Below the pieces are notes generated by a model. It was not told where the DNA came from. It saw only the letters and a list, made by a program, of their open reading frames with translations, and ran no database searches. DNA of 19,113 nucleotides from CAYLYP01 sp964387795 (lineage in GTDB: Bacteria > Bacteroidota > Bacteroidia > Bacteroidales > UBA7960), in assembly GCA_964387795.1 (NCBI GenBank), contig CAYLYP010000064.1, forward strand, positions 1 to 19,113, given 5' to 3'. This document shows positions 18,201-19,113 of the stretch, in pieces. Numbering within the stretch: position 1 is the first letter of the stretch; every line of letters starts with the position of its first letter. A program made the translations under genes and the position numbers.

Positions 18201-18361
18201 ATCCAAGTATCTTCCTCCGGAAAATAATGAGCAATTTCCAACTTTTTCTTTTGGTCCACCAAATCAAGCCATTCGTGAAAATACATTTTAAAGTTTTCGT
18301 TCAAATTGATTTCCAATGGAATGGTGAATAATTGAATGCCTGTGTTTGCTATTAAGTTCAT
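15248..18361 (-). CDS. srfB-like: SrfB-like actin/HSP70-fold ATPase
   Basis: A 1037-aa protein from the ATG at 18361; a TTG at 18400 would add 13 residues but the family's N-terminus (here MNLIANTGIQLF) favours the ATG. An actin/HSP70-type ATPase core is visible: phosphate-1 DIGNSRT at 287-293, phosphate-2 DIGAGTTD at 600-607, a DnaK-like AGDDL just after it near 637-641, and an adenosine-motif-like SGRPTSLQ at 788-795. A leading domain of 280 residues precedes the core and a beta-rich tail of about 150 follows. Length and motif order match the SrfB family (about 1000 aa) of srfABC operons. It is predicted to be cytoplasmic. It is the first gene of the operon, and by analogy would be the ATP-driven chaperone-like or filament-like component; SrfB function itself is not established to my knowledge. 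Confidence 0.85.
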   Translation of the reverse strand: MNLIANTGIQLFTIPLEINLNENFKMYFHEWLDLVDQKKKLEIAHYFPEEDTWIKKHILYGNNLGYATLNNNYKVTDSWETISTDEEFDKSCKIQIDTEDAKDSGCFDVSVSKIKEADWNKFENTWFPMPFFQLNGKRSDFGPTNWCRFKLIPNRQEGKIKKFNLLLAFDTRTVFKEEGFEEEDLQETPIFTNVADSIKNYALCNTEEGLIGYCSEEKKCGWVDKYVLKHFHDIDNINDKKLEMPKMKYLAQYIFINRYIQQFGNLPTITLYSNQDATFENVDLVVDIGNSRTCAVLFDHSDFTKSSPLELQDFTTFVVNGSLNKYHASFDMRLAFREANFGGKFGLENSSQFVYPSMIRLGIEANQLIHKATNMNTGTEKTSTFSSPKRFLWDEKPQKQEWEFVQLNGEIAQPIYIKGISEQLNEDGTLGDGSIKNRYSRKALMTFAFLEILSQAKMQINSYEQRNHWGNESMPRKIGRIIVTCPIAMSHKEQIALRKCAEDAAIMLDRFFENTYSEEMDETEIHRRIQVIPSAKKLSAKEERTEWIYDEATSAQFVFLYAEIKERYQKNVKDYFDFYGKVRSDLDDYNKKSLTVGSVDIGAGTTDLMIAAYKYEDSSAQCTLIPVPLFWESFYIAGDDLMKQLVQQLVIEGPNSPIEQKIRQLGKKPVEILVPFLGTNNGVSFRNRQLRSDFNLQISVPIVSYILELLKGNKDDIILSYSDIFGTNSPTQVVLQHFKDSFGFAFTDLQWTYKKKIVADIIEKTFDSLIGKISSLLSYYACDIVLLSGRPTSLQPLSDLFLKYYAISPNRLKSMNDYRVGRWYPEDKRYPFIDGNGKFINPKSIITTGAMIGQIAENGGLNGFALNLSELIKKLSPTTFYFGKLNEDTLIYLNTIISPDYNHATIDVPSLPSRIGVRQIDISAYPSRPFYMFDFNDFKIEDRVLGRFLVDNPPINQVQLEIQKEKDKILKGMPLKVTISRDLNEDVEKLTLEGVTDKDGNTLNRNFFSLQVQSMSEVENFWLDSGIFTLNIDTSLN

Positions 18362-18594
18362 GTAAGAATAATTTTTATGAGAATTGAAAATATAGGCCAA
18401 GTATATTTTTAATTATATCTATTTAGAAAATAATCAACTGTAATAAACAAATGCTTCTGGGATAGAGATTTATAAGATAGGTGTTTAGGCATATATCATT
18501 TTTTAGGTTATAATTGGGGTTTAAATTTAAGTTGTTTTCAGTTGCTGAACAAATATTTCCACTAAAACTTCAGGGAGAAAACTCAATGAGAAAA
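18362..18594. other. AT-rich region upstream of the operon
   Basis: No gene, RNA or strong repeat is visible in these 233 nt. Position and AT content make it the probable promoter and 5' leader of the ten-gene operon. No TTG/TAnnTTTG pair with correct spacing was found. Confidence 0.5.
18398..18405 (-). promoter_or_regulatory. Weak candidate -7 element of a Bacteroidota promoter for the operon
   Basis: On the minus strand TATACTTG matches 7 of 8 positions of the Bacteroidota -7 consensus TAnnTTTG, about 37 nt before the srfB-like ATG. No TTTG -33 box is found at the expected distance, so this is only a candidate. Confidence 0.2.
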
Positions 18595-18750
18595 TTACAG
18601 CGATTTTTCAAAATTCCCCACTATCTCCACATACTTCTTCTTTGCCTCAAGGATAAGGAGATACTGATTTACAAGATAGGGGAGAGCTTCTTGTATCCAG
18701 AAGTTTTTACAGGTTGCCGAACAGGATCCGAGTAGGTCAAGTATCTGTCC
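18595..18750 (-). pseudogene. Relic of a second reverse transcriptase C-terminus
   Basis: On the minus strand about 50 codons, ending at a TAA at 18595-18597, align in frame with the C-terminus of the neighbouring reverse transcriptase: for example QYLLILEAKKKYVEIVG here against QYLLTLEGKKKFVELVG there, and ILDLLG against TLDMLG, about 57% identity over 44 residues by eye. Homology fades above 18750 where the conserved LRA..H region should be, so the upstream part is deleted or replaced. The DNA is more AT-rich than the intact copy. It is either the remnant of a tandem paralog or of an older insertion. Confidence 0.75.
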
Positions 18751-18879
18751 TTTGTTCTTTATGTGGCTGTTTTTACTTTCCCTACAAAGAGTAGTGTATG
18801 GTCTATATCCGTAGGATCAACCTTCACATCGGTAGTGTTACATGTAGTTTGTCAGTTAATTATTGATAAATTAAGTGCT

Positions 18880-19113
18880 TCACGCATATTTCCCCACCAA
18901 CTCCACAAACTTCTTCTTCCCCTCCAGGGTGAGGAGGTACTGGCTTACCAGGTGGGCGGGAGCTTCCTTTACCTTGAAATTTCTACAGGAGGCCAGGTAG
19001 GGGCCGAGCATATCGAGGGTATGGAGCTGGGCCCTGAGTTTCCGCTTGTACTTCCTGTCGACATTGGGCTTCTGGTTGGCCACGATGCCGGTGACCGTCT
19101 GGCGGGAGGTGGA
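18880..19113 (-). CDS. Retron/defence-type reverse transcriptase, C-terminal 77 residues (gene runs off the right edge)
   Basis: The open frame entering from the right edge ends at a TGA at 18880-18882. The visible residues contain the conserved RT thumb signature: TGIVANQKPNV, then RKLRAQLH, then a C-terminal GKKKFVELVG, comparable to the TGLVVN.K.NV...LRA..H pattern of retron and related bacterial reverse transcriptases. The YADD polymerase motif lies outside the window, so activity and exact class (retron, Abi/UG, other) cannot be judged. GC is high compared with the operon. Any retron ncRNA would lie upstream of the gene, beyond the window. Confidence 0.8.
   Translation of the reverse strand, partial: STSRQTVTGIVANQKPNVDRKYKRKLRAQLHTLDMLGPYLASCRNFKVKEAPAHLVSQYLLTLEGKKKFVELVGKYA

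Noticed and set aside
18759..18851. Short minus-strand frame ending DHTLLFVGKVKTAT
   Set aside because: About 30 codons with no clear start, in a different frame from the RT relic and without recognisable homology; possibly the tail of another decayed gene, but not supportable.
18859..18875. TTAATT/AATTAA inverted repeat after the RT stop, as a terminator
   Set aside because: Only six A/T pairs, no GC stem and no U-tract; it would not form a convincing intrinsic terminator.
18362..18879. Retron msr/msd RNA or CRISPR-like repeats near the RT
   Set aside because: No long inverted repeats or regularly spaced repeats seen; a retron ncRNA would be expected upstream of the RT, outside the window.

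Overview
The window looks like a piece of a Bacteroidota chromosome. The grounds are a BACON domain, an outer-membrane barrel ending in Phe, several Sec-type signal peptides, low GC in most of the window and no clear Shine-Dalgarno sequences. Every gene I can support is on the minus strand, so the window is best read from the right end to the left.

Right flank (18595-19113). The window cuts into the 3' end of a reverse transcriptase gene of the retron/defence type; only its C-terminal thumb region is visible (18880-19113). Downstream of it lies a decayed, in-frame copy of the same C-terminus (18595-18750), the relic of a second reverse transcriptase. About 230 nt of AT-rich DNA follow, without a gene, and probably carry the promoter of the operon.

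Central operon (18361 down to 578). Ten genes are packed with gaps of 1-33 nt. In transcription order they are: (1) a SrfB-like actin/HSP70-fold ATPase; (2) a SrfC-like P-loop NTPase; (3) a membrane-anchored subtilisin-like (S8) protease whose N-terminus may be a SrfA-like module and which carries two Listeria-Bacteroides-type repeats; (4) a four-TM membrane protein with a periplasmic loop; (5) a small GTPase-like protein; (6) an 861-aa single-pass protein whose N-terminus resembles GTPase-associated (GAP1-N-like) modules; (7) a 305-aa N-terminally anchored periplasmic protein with a C9 tract in its gene; (8) an exported coiled-coil protein; (9) an outer-membrane beta-barrel preceded by TPR, Cpl-7-like and BACON modules; (10) an exported SH3b-domain protein. 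Together they suggest a trans-envelope device: cytoplasmic ATPase/GTPase switches, inner-membrane transducers including a periplasmic-facing protease, periplasmic linkers and an outer-membrane/peptidoglycan anchor. This is inference. The individual domain calls are better supported than the system's function, which is unknown to me; defence or inter-organism conflict fits the neighbours best.

Left flank (1-478). The first 159 residues of a large superfamily 2 helicase are visible, of the kind often found in defence islands. Both flanks are visibly richer in GC than the operon between them, which fits a cassette carried in a defence or accessory island.
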